From contig JADFOJ010000017.1 in NCBI GenBank assembly GCA_022562915.1, forward strand, positions 1-47,025: a stretch of DNA of 47,025 bases. Reading direction: 5' to 3'. The DNA comes from Planctomycetota bacterium. Lineage in GTDB: Bacteria > Planctomycetota > Phycisphaerae > Phycisphaerales > SM1A02. The position numbers were made by a program, and so were the translations under genes. Of this stretch, positions 33,792-41,982 are shown piece by piece. Under the pieces are notes generated by a model. The model saw only the letters and a program-made list of their open reading frames with translations, was not told the DNA's origin and searched no databases. Each line of letters starts with the position of its first letter. The stretch's first letter is position 1.

Positions 33792-35168
33792 ATGCGAAGA
33801 CGAGCCATTAGCGCTGTGGTACCACTTGTCGTGGCGGCCGGTGGGTGCGCTCCAGGGCCATTTGACGATTCGGCGTGGCCCGAGCCGCGCCCGCTCGGGC
33901 AGGATCTGGTTACGATTCGTCCGTCGAGCGACCTCGATGATCCCCCACCGCCCCGATCATTCGACGAACCGCAGGGGCTCATCTCTCTGCGTGATGCCCT
34001 GGCTGCTGCGTTACTCAGAAGCCCCGATCTCGCCGCAACCGGCTACGAGGTCAGGGCACGTGAAGCGGAGGCGCTGCAGGCCGGACTGCTCCCGAATCCC
34101 GAACTCGCGTTCGAGTTGGAGAACTTCGGTGGTTCGGGAGCGTTCAGCGGCGTGGACGCAGCCGAGACGACCGTCAGGCTGAGCCAGCTCATCCAGTTGG
34201 GCGGAAAACGCGTGGAGCAACGCCGCGTCGCAGAGTATCGCGCTCGGAATGCCGGGTGGGACTATGAGATCAGGCGGATCGACGTCCTCACGAAGACAGC
34301 AGCTGACTTCATCACGCTGCTCGCCGCCCAGCGCCAGCTTGACATCGCCACCGAAACAGCAGAGCTCGCCCAACGCGTCTACGACGCGGTTGGCCAACGT
34401 GTCGATGCCGGGAAGATCTCGCCCGTTGAGCGCGCGAAGGCCCAGGTCGAACTCACGCAAGCCAATCTCCAGCGAGAACGCGCGGTACGCGGTGTGGCCG
34501 CAGCACGAGTGCGGCTGGCCTCGAACTGGGGGAGCGCGGAGCCCCGCTTTGATGGTCTCAGCGGCGATCTTGATCGGGTTCCATCGCCGCCTTCATTCGC
34601 CGCGCTCACCGCCCAGGTCGAGCAGAACCCCGACATCGCCAGGTGGACGGCGGAAACCGCGTTGCGTCAGGCAGAGGTGAAGTTGGCGCTCGCGCAGGGG
34701 ATCCCGGACCTGACCGTGTCCGGCGGCGCGCGATACCTCAGCGTCATTGACGAGTCGGTCTTTGTCGCGGGGCTGTCGCTGCCATTGCCCGTCTTTGATC
34801 GCAACCAGGGCGGCATTCAGGCAGCGCGTCTGCGATTGATCCAGAGCGGACACCTGGAGGAGACAACGCGTATCCAGGTCCGAACCGCCCTGGCAGAAGC
34901 ATACCAGTCGCTCGATACGGCATTCGTCGAGGTCCGGATGACTCGAGACGAGGTGTTGCCGAGCGCCGAACTTGCGTTCGAGGCCGCCGAAGAGGCGTTT
35001 CGTCAGGGCAAGATCGGAGCGCTCAGTCTCTTTGACGCCCAGCGCACGTTGTTCAACGCGCGTCGCCAGCTCGTCGATGCGTTGTTTTCGTACCACATAA
35101 CCGTCGTGGCGAGCGAGCGCCTCATCGGCGCGCCCCTGCACGGCACTTCAGTAGGAGACGACTCATGA
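33792..35168 (+). CDS. czcC: Outer-membrane efflux lipoprotein, TolC/CzcC type
   Basis: This is the outer-membrane channel of a tripartite heavy-metal efflux pump. The 458-residue product is a likely lipoprotein (VVPLVVAAGGCAPG, Cys at residue 19) with two outer-membrane efflux repeats (about 65-250 and 280-450) rich in long helices and Ala/Gln/Glu. The phrase ISLRDALAAALLRSPDLAAT is typical of CzcC/CusC. The ATG at 33792 follows TGAGGA. It overlaps the next gene by four bases (ATGA). Confidence 0.9.
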   Translation: MRRRAISAVVPLVVAAGGCAPGPFDDSAWPEPRPLGQDLVTIRPSSDLDDPPPPRSFDEPQGLISLRDALAAALLRSPDLAATGYEVRAREAEALQAGLLPNPELAFELENFGGSGAFSGVDAAETTVRLSQLIQLGGKRVEQRRVAEYRARNAGWDYEIRRIDVLTKTAADFITLLAAQRQLDIATETAELAQRVYDAVGQRVDAGKISPVERAKAQVELTQANLQRERAVRGVAAARVRLASNWGSAEPRFDGLSGDLDRVPSPPSFAALTAQVEQNPDIARWTAETALRQAEVKLALAQGIPDLTVSGGARYLSVIDESVFVAGLSLPLPVFDRNQGGIQAARLRLIQSGHLEETTRIQVRTALAEAYQSLDTAFVEVRMTRDEVLPSAELAFEAAEEAFRQGKIGALSLFDAQRTLFNARRQLVDALFSYHITVVASERLIGAPLHGTSVGDDS

Positions 35169-36652
35169 TCCGGTTCACTCGACTACTCGCCGCCGTTGCG
35201 CTCCTCGCAGTCGTGCTTGGGGCCGGTGGATGCGGCCGCGGGAAGGCACCCGACAGTGGTGATGCCCACGATGATCACGCGCACGGCAGTGGTGGCGAGT
35301 CCGACGCTCATGCGCCGGAAGAGGCCGAGCAAAGCACCGTGATCCGGATTGACTCGGAAACCCTGGCCGAGTTCGGCGTGCAGTTCCGGGAGGCACGGCC
35401 AGGCACCCTGCGACAAGGCACGTCCCTTTCAGGGGAAGTGGTGCTGAACCCGGATCGGGTGGCGCACGTGGTCGCTCGTGCCGGCGGCATTGGAACCGAG
35501 ATCGTCCACACGATCGGTGATCGAGTCGAGGCCGGTGAGACGCTCGCGGTCCTGGAGAGCCCGGGGCTCGCCGAGGCCAAAGCGGCCTATCTCTCACGGG
35601 CGGCACAAGCCGCGCTCGGGGCGATCGACCTTGAACGGGCCGAGGTGATCCACATAAACACGATCCGGCTGCTCGAGCTCGTGTCGGAGGAACCGGGCGT
35701 GGACCGCTTGCGCCGCGAGATCGCCGGCCTCGACATCGGCTCGAATCGCGGGACGCTTATCACGACATATGCCGACTTCAAGGCAGCCGAGGCGGTCTAC
35801 GATCGCGAGAAATCACTGTTCCAACGCCAGATCTCCAGCGAATCGGAGTACCTGGAAGCCGAGGCCCGGTTCAAGAAGTCGATCGCGTCGTTCCAGGCCG
35901 TGCGGGACGACCTCGCGTTCAGCAACCGGCGGGAGCTTGACCAGGCGCGTCGGACCAGGGTGGTTGCCGACGTTTCGCTGCAGGCGGCCGAACGACGGCT
36001 CCACGCGCTCGGCCTGGATGAAGAGGGGGTTGGGCGGATCGACAGTGAATCGGGTTCGGATCTTTCCCGGTACGAGATCAAGGCTCCCATCGCCGGCCGC
36101 ATCATCGAGCGACACCTGGTGCGTGGAGAAAGCGTGGCCTCCGGCCAGCAGATCTTCGTCATCGCGGATCTGTCTTCGGTCTGGATTCAGCTGACCGTCT
36201 ACCAGCGAGACCTCGGCCTGGTTCGCGAAGGGCAGCGTGTGCACGTCACGGGGACGCACGACCTGGGCCACGCCGACGCAGTCGTCGCGTATGTCAGCCC
36301 GATTCTCGACGAGGCGACCCGCACGACGACGGCGCGTGTCGTGCTCGACAACACTGAAGGCCACTGGCGTCCGGGCATGTTCGTCCGAGCCCAGCTCGGT
36401 GGCTCTGATTTCGATGCCGCCGTGGTCGTGCCGCGCTCGGCACTTCAGGAGTTGGATGGCGCAACGATCATCTTCGTGGAGACAGAAGGGGGATTGACAC
36501 CGCGAACGATCACCGTCGGGCGCCGTGACGAGGATTCCGTTGAAATCACTGCCGGGCTACGCGCCGGTGACCGCTATGTCTCATCCGGCGGTCTCGCGTT
36601 GAAAGCCGAACTCAACAAGGCAGCACTCGAACACGCCGGACACGCGCACTGA
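35165..36652 (+). CDS. czcB: Periplasmic adaptor of heavy-metal efflux pump, CzcB type
   Basis: This membrane-fusion protein links the RND pump to the outer-membrane channel. The 495-residue product has a lipoprotein-like signal (LLAVVLGAGGCGRG) and then a His/Asp-rich linker (DAHDDHAHGSGGESDAHAPE, about residues 37-56), a probable metal-binding region. Next come the biotinyl-lipoyl-like domain (ARAGGIGTEIVHTIGDRVEAG), a long helical hairpin (about 145-280) and beta-barrel domains. The C-terminus ends HAGHAH, another His cluster. It overlaps czcC by four bases, and czcA starts 16 bases after it. Confidence 0.92.
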   Translation: MIRFTRLLAAVALLAVVLGAGGCGRGKAPDSGDAHDDHAHGSGGESDAHAPEEAEQSTVIRIDSETLAEFGVQFREARPGTLRQGTSLSGEVVLNPDRVAHVVARAGGIGTEIVHTIGDRVEAGETLAVLESPGLAEAKAAYLSRAAQAALGAIDLERAEVIHINTIRLLELVSEEPGVDRLRREIAGLDIGSNRGTLITTYADFKAAEAVYDREKSLFQRQISSESEYLEAEARFKKSIASFQAVRDDLAFSNRRELDQARRTRVVADVSLQAAERRLHALGLDEEGVGRIDSESGSDLSRYEIKAPIAGRIIERHLVRGESVASGQQIFVIADLSSVWIQLTVYQRDLGLVREGQRVHVTGTHDLGHADAVVAYVSPILDEATRTTTARVVLDNTEGHWRPGMFVRAQLGGSDFDAAVVVPRSALQELDGATIIFVETEGGLTPRTITVGRRDEDSVEITAGLRAGDRYVSSGGLALKAELNKAALEHAGHAH

Positions 36653-36668
36653 GTACGGAGACCGTTTC

Positions 36669-39600
36669 ATGATTGACCGCATTATCGACTTCAGCATTCG
36701 CAATCGGCTGCTCGTGCTCGTACTGGCGGCACTGACGATGGTGGCCGGCTGGTATTCGTACCGCCGTCTGCCCGTGGATGCGTTTCCCGATGTCTCGCCG
36801 AATCTCGTACAGGTGTTCACCGTCACCGAGGGCCTGGCACCCGAAGAGGTCGAGAAGTTCGTGACCTTCCCGATCGAGGTCTCGATGAACGGACTGCCCG
36901 GAGTCGAGAACATTCGTTCGGTTTCGAACTTCGGTCTTTCCGTCGTCAACGTCTATTTCGAGGACGGAATGGACATCTACTTCTGCAGGCAACTCGTCGG
37001 GGAGCGGTTGCAGGAGGCGCGGAACCAGATCCCCGAGGGCTTCGGCGACCCCGAGATGGGGCCGATCGCGACCGGCATGGGGCTCGTTCTTTTCTATTAC
37101 CTCGATGACTCGACGGGCACCTACTCGCTCGAAGAGCTTCGGACGATCCAAGATTGGACGGTCAAGTTCAAACTGCAGACGGTTCCGGGCGTCACCGAGG
37201 TGCTCGGAATCGGCGGTTTCGAGAAGCAATATCACGTGATCGTCGATCCGGACGCGCTGTTGCGGTACGACCTCACGCTGTCCGAGGTCATCGACCGTGT
37301 CAGGGCCAACAACCTGAACGTGGGCGCCCAGTACATCGTGCAGAACGCGGAGCAGTTCGTGGTGCGTGGTGTCGGGCTGGCAACCTCGATCGAGGACCTC
37401 AACTCCATCGTGATGAAGACCGACGACGCCCGCCCCATCTACCTGCGTGAACTTGCCGAGGTGAAAGTCGGGGGCGCGATCCGTCGAGGTCTGCAGACAC
37501 GCAACGGTGAAGGTGAGGTCGTCGCGGGGATGGTGATCAAGCTCTTCGGCACGAATTCCTCCACCGTGATCGACGCGGTGGAGCAACGGGTCGAAGAGAT
37601 CAATCGGGTTCTGCCGGACGGCGTTCGGATCGTGCCGTACTACCAGCAGAAGGACCTCGTCGAGGCGGCAGTGAGTACGGTGCGGACGGCACTTCTTCAA
37701 GGCATCGCGCTCGTCGTGCTGGTGCTGCTTGCATTCATGGGCGGCATCCGGCCGACCCTCATCGTCGCTCTCGCGGTGCCATTCTCGATACTGATGGCAA
37801 CGCTGGGCATGGGTTGGCTCGGCCTCTCGGCCAACCTGATGTCCCTCGGTGGTCTCGCCATCGCCATCGGTATGATCGTCGACGGCACGATCGTCATGGT
37901 TGAGAACACGGACCGGCTGCTGAACGAGTCCGACCCCGCCGATTCACCACACCTTCTTATCGTGCGAGCATGCAAGGAAGTCGGTCGTCCGGTTGCGTTC
38001 GCCATCGCGATCATCGTCATCGTCTTTCTGCCGTTGTTTACACTTCAGGGTGTCGAGGGAAAGACCTTTCGGCCGTTGGCCTTTACCGTGTCGATGGCGA
38101 TGGCGGGATCGCTCCTGTTTGCCCTGACGGCGGCCCCGGTGCTTGCCCACCTGATCATGCGTCGGCGAGCCAAGGCAACCAAAGGCAAAGAGCCGTTCGT
38201 CGTCCGCATGCTTCTTGTGCCGTACCGGCCGCTCGTCGGCTTCTTCGTGCGCCGGCGCTGGGCTGCCGTGGGTCTCGCCGTGACGATGCTCATGGTCGGT
38301 CTGCTGGTGTTTCCGCGTCTCGGGGCGGAGTTCACGCCCAAGCTCAACGAGGGCACCATCGTCGTGCGTCTCACGATGGCACCCTCCATCTCCATTGACG
38401 AGGCGAGGGCCAACGCCCTTCGGGTCGAGCGGCGGCTGATGACCGTTCCGGAGGTCACCGGGGTGACGAGCCGGATCGGCCGAGGAGAGGTCGGCGCTCA
38501 TGCCGATCCGGTCAACAGTGCGGAAATGTACGTGCTGCTCACGCCGCCGACCCAATGGCGCCGGCCTCGTGACCAGGAATGGGTCGAGGACCAGCTCCGA
38601 GATGCCATCGGTGAGCTACCGGGGATTCTCGCCAACTTCACCCAGCCGATCGAGATGTCGATCGACGAATTGCTCGAAGGCGTGAGGGCTGAGCTGGCGA
38701 TCAAGATTTTCGGCGATGACCTCGATGTGTTGCGAATCGCCGGCGACAGGCTTGCCGCCGTCGTGCGAAACGTTCGCGGTGCGACGGACGTCCAGGTGGA
38801 CCAGGTGTCCGGTGCGCCGCAGCTGAACATTCATGTCGACCGCGCCGCGATCGCCCGGTACGGCGTGAACGTTCAGGACGTCCAGGAGACGCTGAAGGCT
38901 GCGGTGGGCGGTCAGGAAGCGGGACAGATATTCGAGGGCATTCGACGTTTCGAGATCGTCGTGCGTTACCCCAGCGAAGCGCGATCGACGCCGGAACAGA
39001 TCGCCAGGATTCTCGTCGCGGGCCCGAACGGCGTACGGATTCCGCTCGCGGACCTTACAACGATCGAGTCGGTCGTCGGTCCGCGCCAGATCACGCGCGA
39101 GATGAGCCAGCGGTTCATCACCATCCAGTGCAACGTCACTGGTCGTGACATCGTCTCGTTCGTTGCCGAGGCACAGCAGGCCATCGACGAGCGGGCAGAC
39201 GTGCCGACCGGGTACCTGGTGACCTGGGGCGGGCAGTACAAGCTTCAACAGCAGGCGAACGCCCGGCTCGCCGTCGTGGTGCCGGTCACGTTGCTGCTGA
39301 TCTTCATTCTGCTCTATGCGAGCTTCGCATCGTTGAAGAACTCACTGCTGATCCTGCTCAACATTCCGCTCGCACTCGTCGGGGGCGTCGTTGCCTTATG
39401 GGTCACCCGGCAGAATCTTTCAGTTCCCGCATCCGTGGGTTTCATCGCGCTCTTCGGCATCGCTCTCGAGAACGGGATGGTGCTCGTGACCTACCTGAAC
39501 CAGCTGGTCCGGGACGGCATCGAGATCAACCAGGCGTCCATCCGTGGTGCCTGCCTCCGCGTCCGCCCGGTCCTGATGACCGCGGTAACGACGGCCCTCG

Positions 39601-39794
39601 GCCTGATCCCCCTGCTTTTCGCTCGCGGCACCGGCAGTGACGTGCAGCGACCGCTGGCCACGGTCGTCATCGGAGGGCTCGTGACCTCCACGCTGCTCAC
39701 GCTGCTGGTCATACCTGCGCTCTACAAGTGGTTCGCAATGCAACCATCCGGCGTGTCGGCCGCCAGCCAAGGCTCACAGGAGATGGCTCGATGA
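36669..39794 (+). CDS. czcA: Heavy-metal efflux RND transporter, CzcA/CusA type
   Basis: This is the proton-driven inner-membrane pump of the tripartite system. The 1041-residue product has the RND layout: membrane segment 1 near residues 13-30, large periplasmic porter domains, and segments 2-6 around 335-490. The second half repeats this (segment 7 near 535, 8-12 from 870 on). In segment 4, GGLAIAIGMIVDGTIVMVEN has Asp405 and Glu412 but Ala399 where CzcA has a third acidic residue, as in CusA. The pore region IEMSIDELLEGVRAELAIKI follows the CzcA pattern. The metal is unclear: Zn/Co/Cd or Cu/Ag. The ATG follows GGAG. Confidence 0.93.
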   Translation: MIDRIIDFSIRNRLLVLVLAALTMVAGWYSYRRLPVDAFPDVSPNLVQVFTVTEGLAPEEVEKFVTFPIEVSMNGLPGVENIRSVSNFGLSVVNVYFEDGMDIYFCRQLVGERLQEARNQIPEGFGDPEMGPIATGMGLVLFYYLDDSTGTYSLEELRTIQDWTVKFKLQTVPGVTEVLGIGGFEKQYHVIVDPDALLRYDLTLSEVIDRVRANNLNVGAQYIVQNAEQFVVRGVGLATSIEDLNSIVMKTDDARPIYLRELAEVKVGGAIRRGLQTRNGEGEVVAGMVIKLFGTNSSTVIDAVEQRVEEINRVLPDGVRIVPYYQQKDLVEAAVSTVRTALLQGIALVVLVLLAFMGGIRPTLIVALAVPFSILMATLGMGWLGLSANLMSLGGLAIAIGMIVDGTIVMVENTDRLLNESDPADSPHLLIVRACKEVGRPVAFAIAIIVIVFLPLFTLQGVEGKTFRPLAFTVSMAMAGSLLFALTAAPVLAHLIMRRRAKATKGKEPFVVRMLLVPYRPLVGFFVRRRWAAVGLAVTMLMVGLLVFPRLGAEFTPKLNEGTIVVRLTMAPSISIDEARANALRVERRLMTVPEVTGVTSRIGRGEVGAHADPVNSAEMYVLLTPPTQWRRPRDQEWVEDQLRDAIGELPGILANFTQPIEMSIDELLEGVRAELAIKIFGDDLDVLRIAGDRLAAVVRNVRGATDVQVDQVSGAPQLNIHVDRAAIARYGVNVQDVQETLKAAVGGQEAGQIFEGIRRFEIVVRYPSEARSTPEQIARILVAGPNGVRIPLADLTTIESVVGPRQITREMSQRFITIQCNVTGRDIVSFVAEAQQAIDERADVPTGYLVTWGGQYKLQQQANARLAVVVPVTLLLIFILLYASFASLKNSLLILLNIPLALVGGVVALWVTRQNLSVPASVGFIALFGIALENGMVLVTYLNQLVRDGIEINQASIRGACLRVRPVLMTAVTTALGLIPLLFARGTGSDVQRPLATVVIGGLVTSTLLTLLVIPALYKWFAMQPSGVSAASQGSQEMAR

Positions 39795-39867
39795 AGAGAA
39801 CGAAGCGTACATCAAACCGCATCGCCTCGACGACGTGGTGAGGACTCTGCGCCGCACGTCCGGTGTG
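39791..39867 (+). pseudogene. Frameshifted PII-like protein start
   Basis: The ATG at 39791 overlaps the czcA stop. Its own frame ends after 16 codons. In the neighbouring frame the bases from 39799 read NEAYIKPHRLDDVVRTLRRT, which matches the start of PII-like (nitrogen-regulator fold) proteins that often follow czcA/cusA in resistance operons. A one-base change near the start and loss of the 3' part destroyed it. Confidence 0.7.
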
Positions 39868-39895
39868 GTCGGTCAACGGTCTGCGATGTGCGCAG

Positions 39896-39985
39896 TTGGG
39901 GCCTCGGCCGCTGGCGACCGTGGTCGTCGGCGGCCTGGTCAACTCCACGATCCTGTCGCTGCTTGGCCTTTCCCCCAGCAACTGA
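39896..39985 (+). pseudogene. Fragment of a second RND transporter 3' end
   Basis: Bases from about 39899 read PRPLATVVVGGLVNSTILSL, corresponding to QRPLATVVIGGLVTSTLLTL near the end of the intact czcA. The differences show it comes from a different RND gene rather than a fresh duplication. It runs on to a stop at 39983 with no further similarity. Confidence 0.75.
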
Positions 39986-39995
39986 TCCGCCGCCC

Positions 39996-40163
39996 GTGAT
40001 AGGCTGGCGGCAGTACTACAACCGGGAGCGTCCACACAGTTCGCTGGAATATCGACCACCGGCCCCCGAAACGATCGCAGCAGTTCCACCGGCTTCCGCT
40101 ACGGTCCAGCCGGCGAAACTGCGCCCTACAAGTGCGTTTGAACTGACATCTGTCCTGGTATGA
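39996..40163 (+). pseudogene. IS3-type transposase C-terminal remnant
   Basis: The frame reads VIGWRQYYNRERPHSSLEYR followed by PPAPETI, the typical C-terminal end of IS3-family integrase-core transposases, then an Ala/Pro tail to the stop at 40161-40163. No upstream part with the catalytic Asp residues is present. Together with the pseudogene at 32135 it brackets the metal cluster. Confidence 0.85.
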
Positions 40164-40208
40164 AACCCGGGGGAAGGCAAGGATGACTGGGATGAGTACG
40201 TGGACGTC

Positions 40209-40349
40209 ATGACAGACGAAGCCAGCAGCCAGGCGACGAAAGATCGATACGACTCCTGGATGCGCCACTACCTCATCGACTGCAATAGATGCTCGTGCCC
40301 GCACACGGGCACCGGGTCCGGGTGTCCGAACCCCGACCCGTTCAACTGA
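40209..40349 (+). CDS. Possible small Cys-rich protein
   Basis: A 46-codon frame starts at ATG 40209 (an in-frame GTG at 40200 is an alternative). It contains YLIDCNRCSCPHTGTGSGCP, a compact CxxCxC...C pattern that could bind a metal or form disulfides. An intrinsic terminator lies 33 bases after the stop codon. No family is recognised, and no convincing Shine-Dalgarno is seen. It could equally be the tail of a decayed gene, since the frame is open back to 40164. Confidence 0.4.
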   Translation: MTDEASSQATKDRYDSWMRHYLIDCNRCSCPHTGTGSGCPNPDPFN

Positions 40350-40381
40350 TCTCTCGTACTATGTCATGCTTGTTCTCGATG

Positions 40382-40413
40382 GCCCTCGGCCGCACGCGCC
40401 GAGGGCTTTTTCT
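40382..40413 (+). terminator. Intrinsic terminator
   Basis: GCCCTCGGC (40382-40390) and GCCGAGGGC (40398-40406) form a perfect 9-bp stem with a 7-base loop, followed by TTTTTCT (40407-40413). This is the clearest rho-independent terminator in the window. It closes the region downstream of the metal-efflux operon and its scar. Confidence 0.88.
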
Positions 40414-40447
40414 CGTTCAGGCTGGGAGTTTCGGGCTAACAGAATGC

Positions 40448-40524
40448 GGTGGCCGTGAGCCGTGGTTGGACGTCGCTCCACGGCCGAACTCGTCGCCTAG
40501 GCGACGAGTTCAACCGTGCCACCC
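40448..40524. repeat. Intergenic hairpin repeat, copy E (5' arm decayed)
   Basis: The core hairpin GCCGTGG/CCACGGC (40459-40484) around TTGGACGTCGCT is followed by a perfect 26-base palindrome (40486-40511) starting GAACTCGTCGCC, and by the intact 3' outer arm TTCAACCGTGCCACCC (40509-40524). The 5' outer arm is reduced to GGTGGCCGTGAGCC. It lies 35 bases after the intrinsic terminator. Confidence 0.85.
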
Positions 40525-40593
40525 AGAGTCCAGGGAACAGGTTGGTCTCTCGGCGCACAGGTGGGTATCAATCCCCGAGCCGCATGAAAGGCA

Positions 40594-40710
40594 GTGCCTG
40601 CGGACGTCTGGCGGGATTATGGGGAGCACTACTTGAACGAGGAGATCTCGGCCCAACTCCAGCGCAACGTCGAGGAAGCGGCCGACACCGTCACACGACG
40701 ATGTCGATGA
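40594..40710 (+). other. Short open frame, possibly a gene remnant
   Basis: A 38-codon frame beginning at GTG 40594 reads VPADVWRDYGEHYLNEEISA and then QLQRNVEEAADTV, a protein-like helical composition, ending at 40710. It overlaps the 3' end of a convergent gene by 20 bases. It may be the tail of a lost gene; there is no clear ribosome-binding site and no recognised family. Apart from this frame, the terminator and repeat E, the stretch 40350-40690 shows nothing else. Confidence 0.25.
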
Positions 40711-41056
40711 TCCGCCCGACGGTCCTGAGCAGGCTCGCCGCCGCGACGAGCACCATCTTGACGTTGTGCAGCTTCTTCCGCGCCCGGCCCAGCGCGACGA
40801 TGGCCTTGACCAGTTCAGGTTCGTTCTCTCTGAGCTGATCCCGGATCGCGGCGAGCTCGGCGGTGCCGAGCCGCAGCCGCGCCCGCTGCAGCGCCAGCAG
40901 CGTCCGGGCTGCCCGGGTGACCTCCGCGGCGGGCTTTGCCTCCAGGGCGACGTCCCATTCGGCGGACATCAGGGCGACAACGGTCTTGCGCAACTCCGAG
41001 AGCAGCCGGCGGCGAAGGGTCGAGGGAGCCATGGACAGACGAGTCCTCCGGTTCAT
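40691..41056 (-). CDS. Small helical protein of unknown function
   Basis: The 121-residue product is basic, Ala/Leu/Arg-rich and predicted to be largely helical (for example AARTLLALQRARLRLGTAEL), with a hydrophobic stretch near the C-terminus (VKMVLVAAASLLRTVGRIID). No motif is recognised. The ATG at 41056 overlaps the stop of the upstream lipoprotein gene (ATGA) and has AGGA just before it, so the two are translated together and probably act together. Confidence 0.7.
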   Translation of the reverse strand: MNRRTRLSMAPSTLRRRLLSELRKTVVALMSAEWDVALEAKPAAEVTRAARTLLALQRARLRLGTAELAAIRDQLRENEPELVKAIVALGRARKKLHNVKMVLVAAASLLRTVGRIIDIVV

Positions 41057-41940
41057 TCGTCCTGGCCAACCCCACGCGCGGCGGCGATCAGGTCGAGCGT
41101 CTGCTGAATGTCACCCATCAGCGACAGGAACTCCGCCACGCCGAAACGGTTCTCCGCGACCGCCGCAAAGGACTCGCCGAGCCTCCGCGCGGCCAGCCCC
41201 GCCGCCTCCGCGGAGGCAATGGCCATCGACGCGGTGAGAATCTCGCGGCGCCTCTTCGCCCAGCTCTTCGGGAGCTTGGCGTTGCCGCGGTACGGATCCA
41301 CGACCTCCAGCTTCTCCTGGCTCCGGAGCACGATCGCGAGGTCCGCCCGCATGCCCTGGACGACCGCATGCATCGCGGCCTGCTGGAGGTCGAGCTCACG
41401 CGCCAGCAGCGCCGAGCGGGCGCGCAGCTCGCGCTCCAGGACGGCCTTCTGAAGGTGGGCGACGGAGATCTCCACGACCCTGCCGGTGAAGTCGTCAACG
41501 GCCAGGTCGCCGACCCGCGCGGTGCGCAGGCGTGCGCCGACCACGCCGAGGGACTCGACGAGTTCGCTCGCGGCCACGCCGAACTCACTCGCCGCGTCGG
41601 GGTCGGTCATCGACGCCAGCGTCACGAAGTACGCGCCCAGCAGCCGGGCGTGGCGACGCAGGTCCGCGAGCACCTCCACCCGCTGCCTGATCAACTGGTT
41701 GTGCTCCAGCACGGTTCGTGCCCGGTCGTCTTGCGGCACCGACGACCGCGTTCTGGCGAGCACCGCGGAATCGGCATCGACCGTCGCCGACGCCGCCTCG
41801 CGCGTGAGCGCGTCGACTGCCTCGGCGTAGGAGATCCCGGCGTCGGCGAACTGCCGGAACTGGTTGATCCGGCCGGTCGCACAGGCGGTCAGGAGCATAG
41901 CCGCCGCCGGCAGCAGGCTATTCAGGCACGCTCGTCGCAC
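41053..41940 (-). CDS. Putative lipoprotein of unknown function
   Basis: The 295-residue product starts, from GTG at 41940, as MRRACLNSLLPAAAMLLTAC, a lipoprotein signal with the modified Cys at residue 20. The mature part is mostly helical (long Ala/Leu/Glu/Arg stretches such as RELRARSALLARELDLQQAA), so it may form coiled-coil bundles. No motif is recognised. The long upstream open frame (to 42597) is antisense to the next gene and is rejected. It forms a two-gene unit with the 121-residue protein. Confidence 0.78.
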   Translation of the reverse strand: MRRACLNSLLPAAAMLLTACATGRINQFRQFADAGISYAEAVDALTREAASATVDADSAVLARTRSSVPQDDRARTVLEHNQLIRQRVEVLADLRRHARLLGAYFVTLASMTDPDAASEFGVAASELVESLGVVGARLRTARVGDLAVDDFTGRVVEISVAHLQKAVLERELRARSALLARELDLQQAAMHAVVQGMRADLAIVLRSQEKLEVVDPYRGNAKLPKSWAKRRREILTASMAIASAEAAGLAARRLGESFAAVAENRFGVAEFLSLMGDIQQTLDLIAAARGVGQDE

Positions 41941-41982
41941 GAACAGTCCATCGGTCCTGCCGTGACTTACACTTTCGAAACC

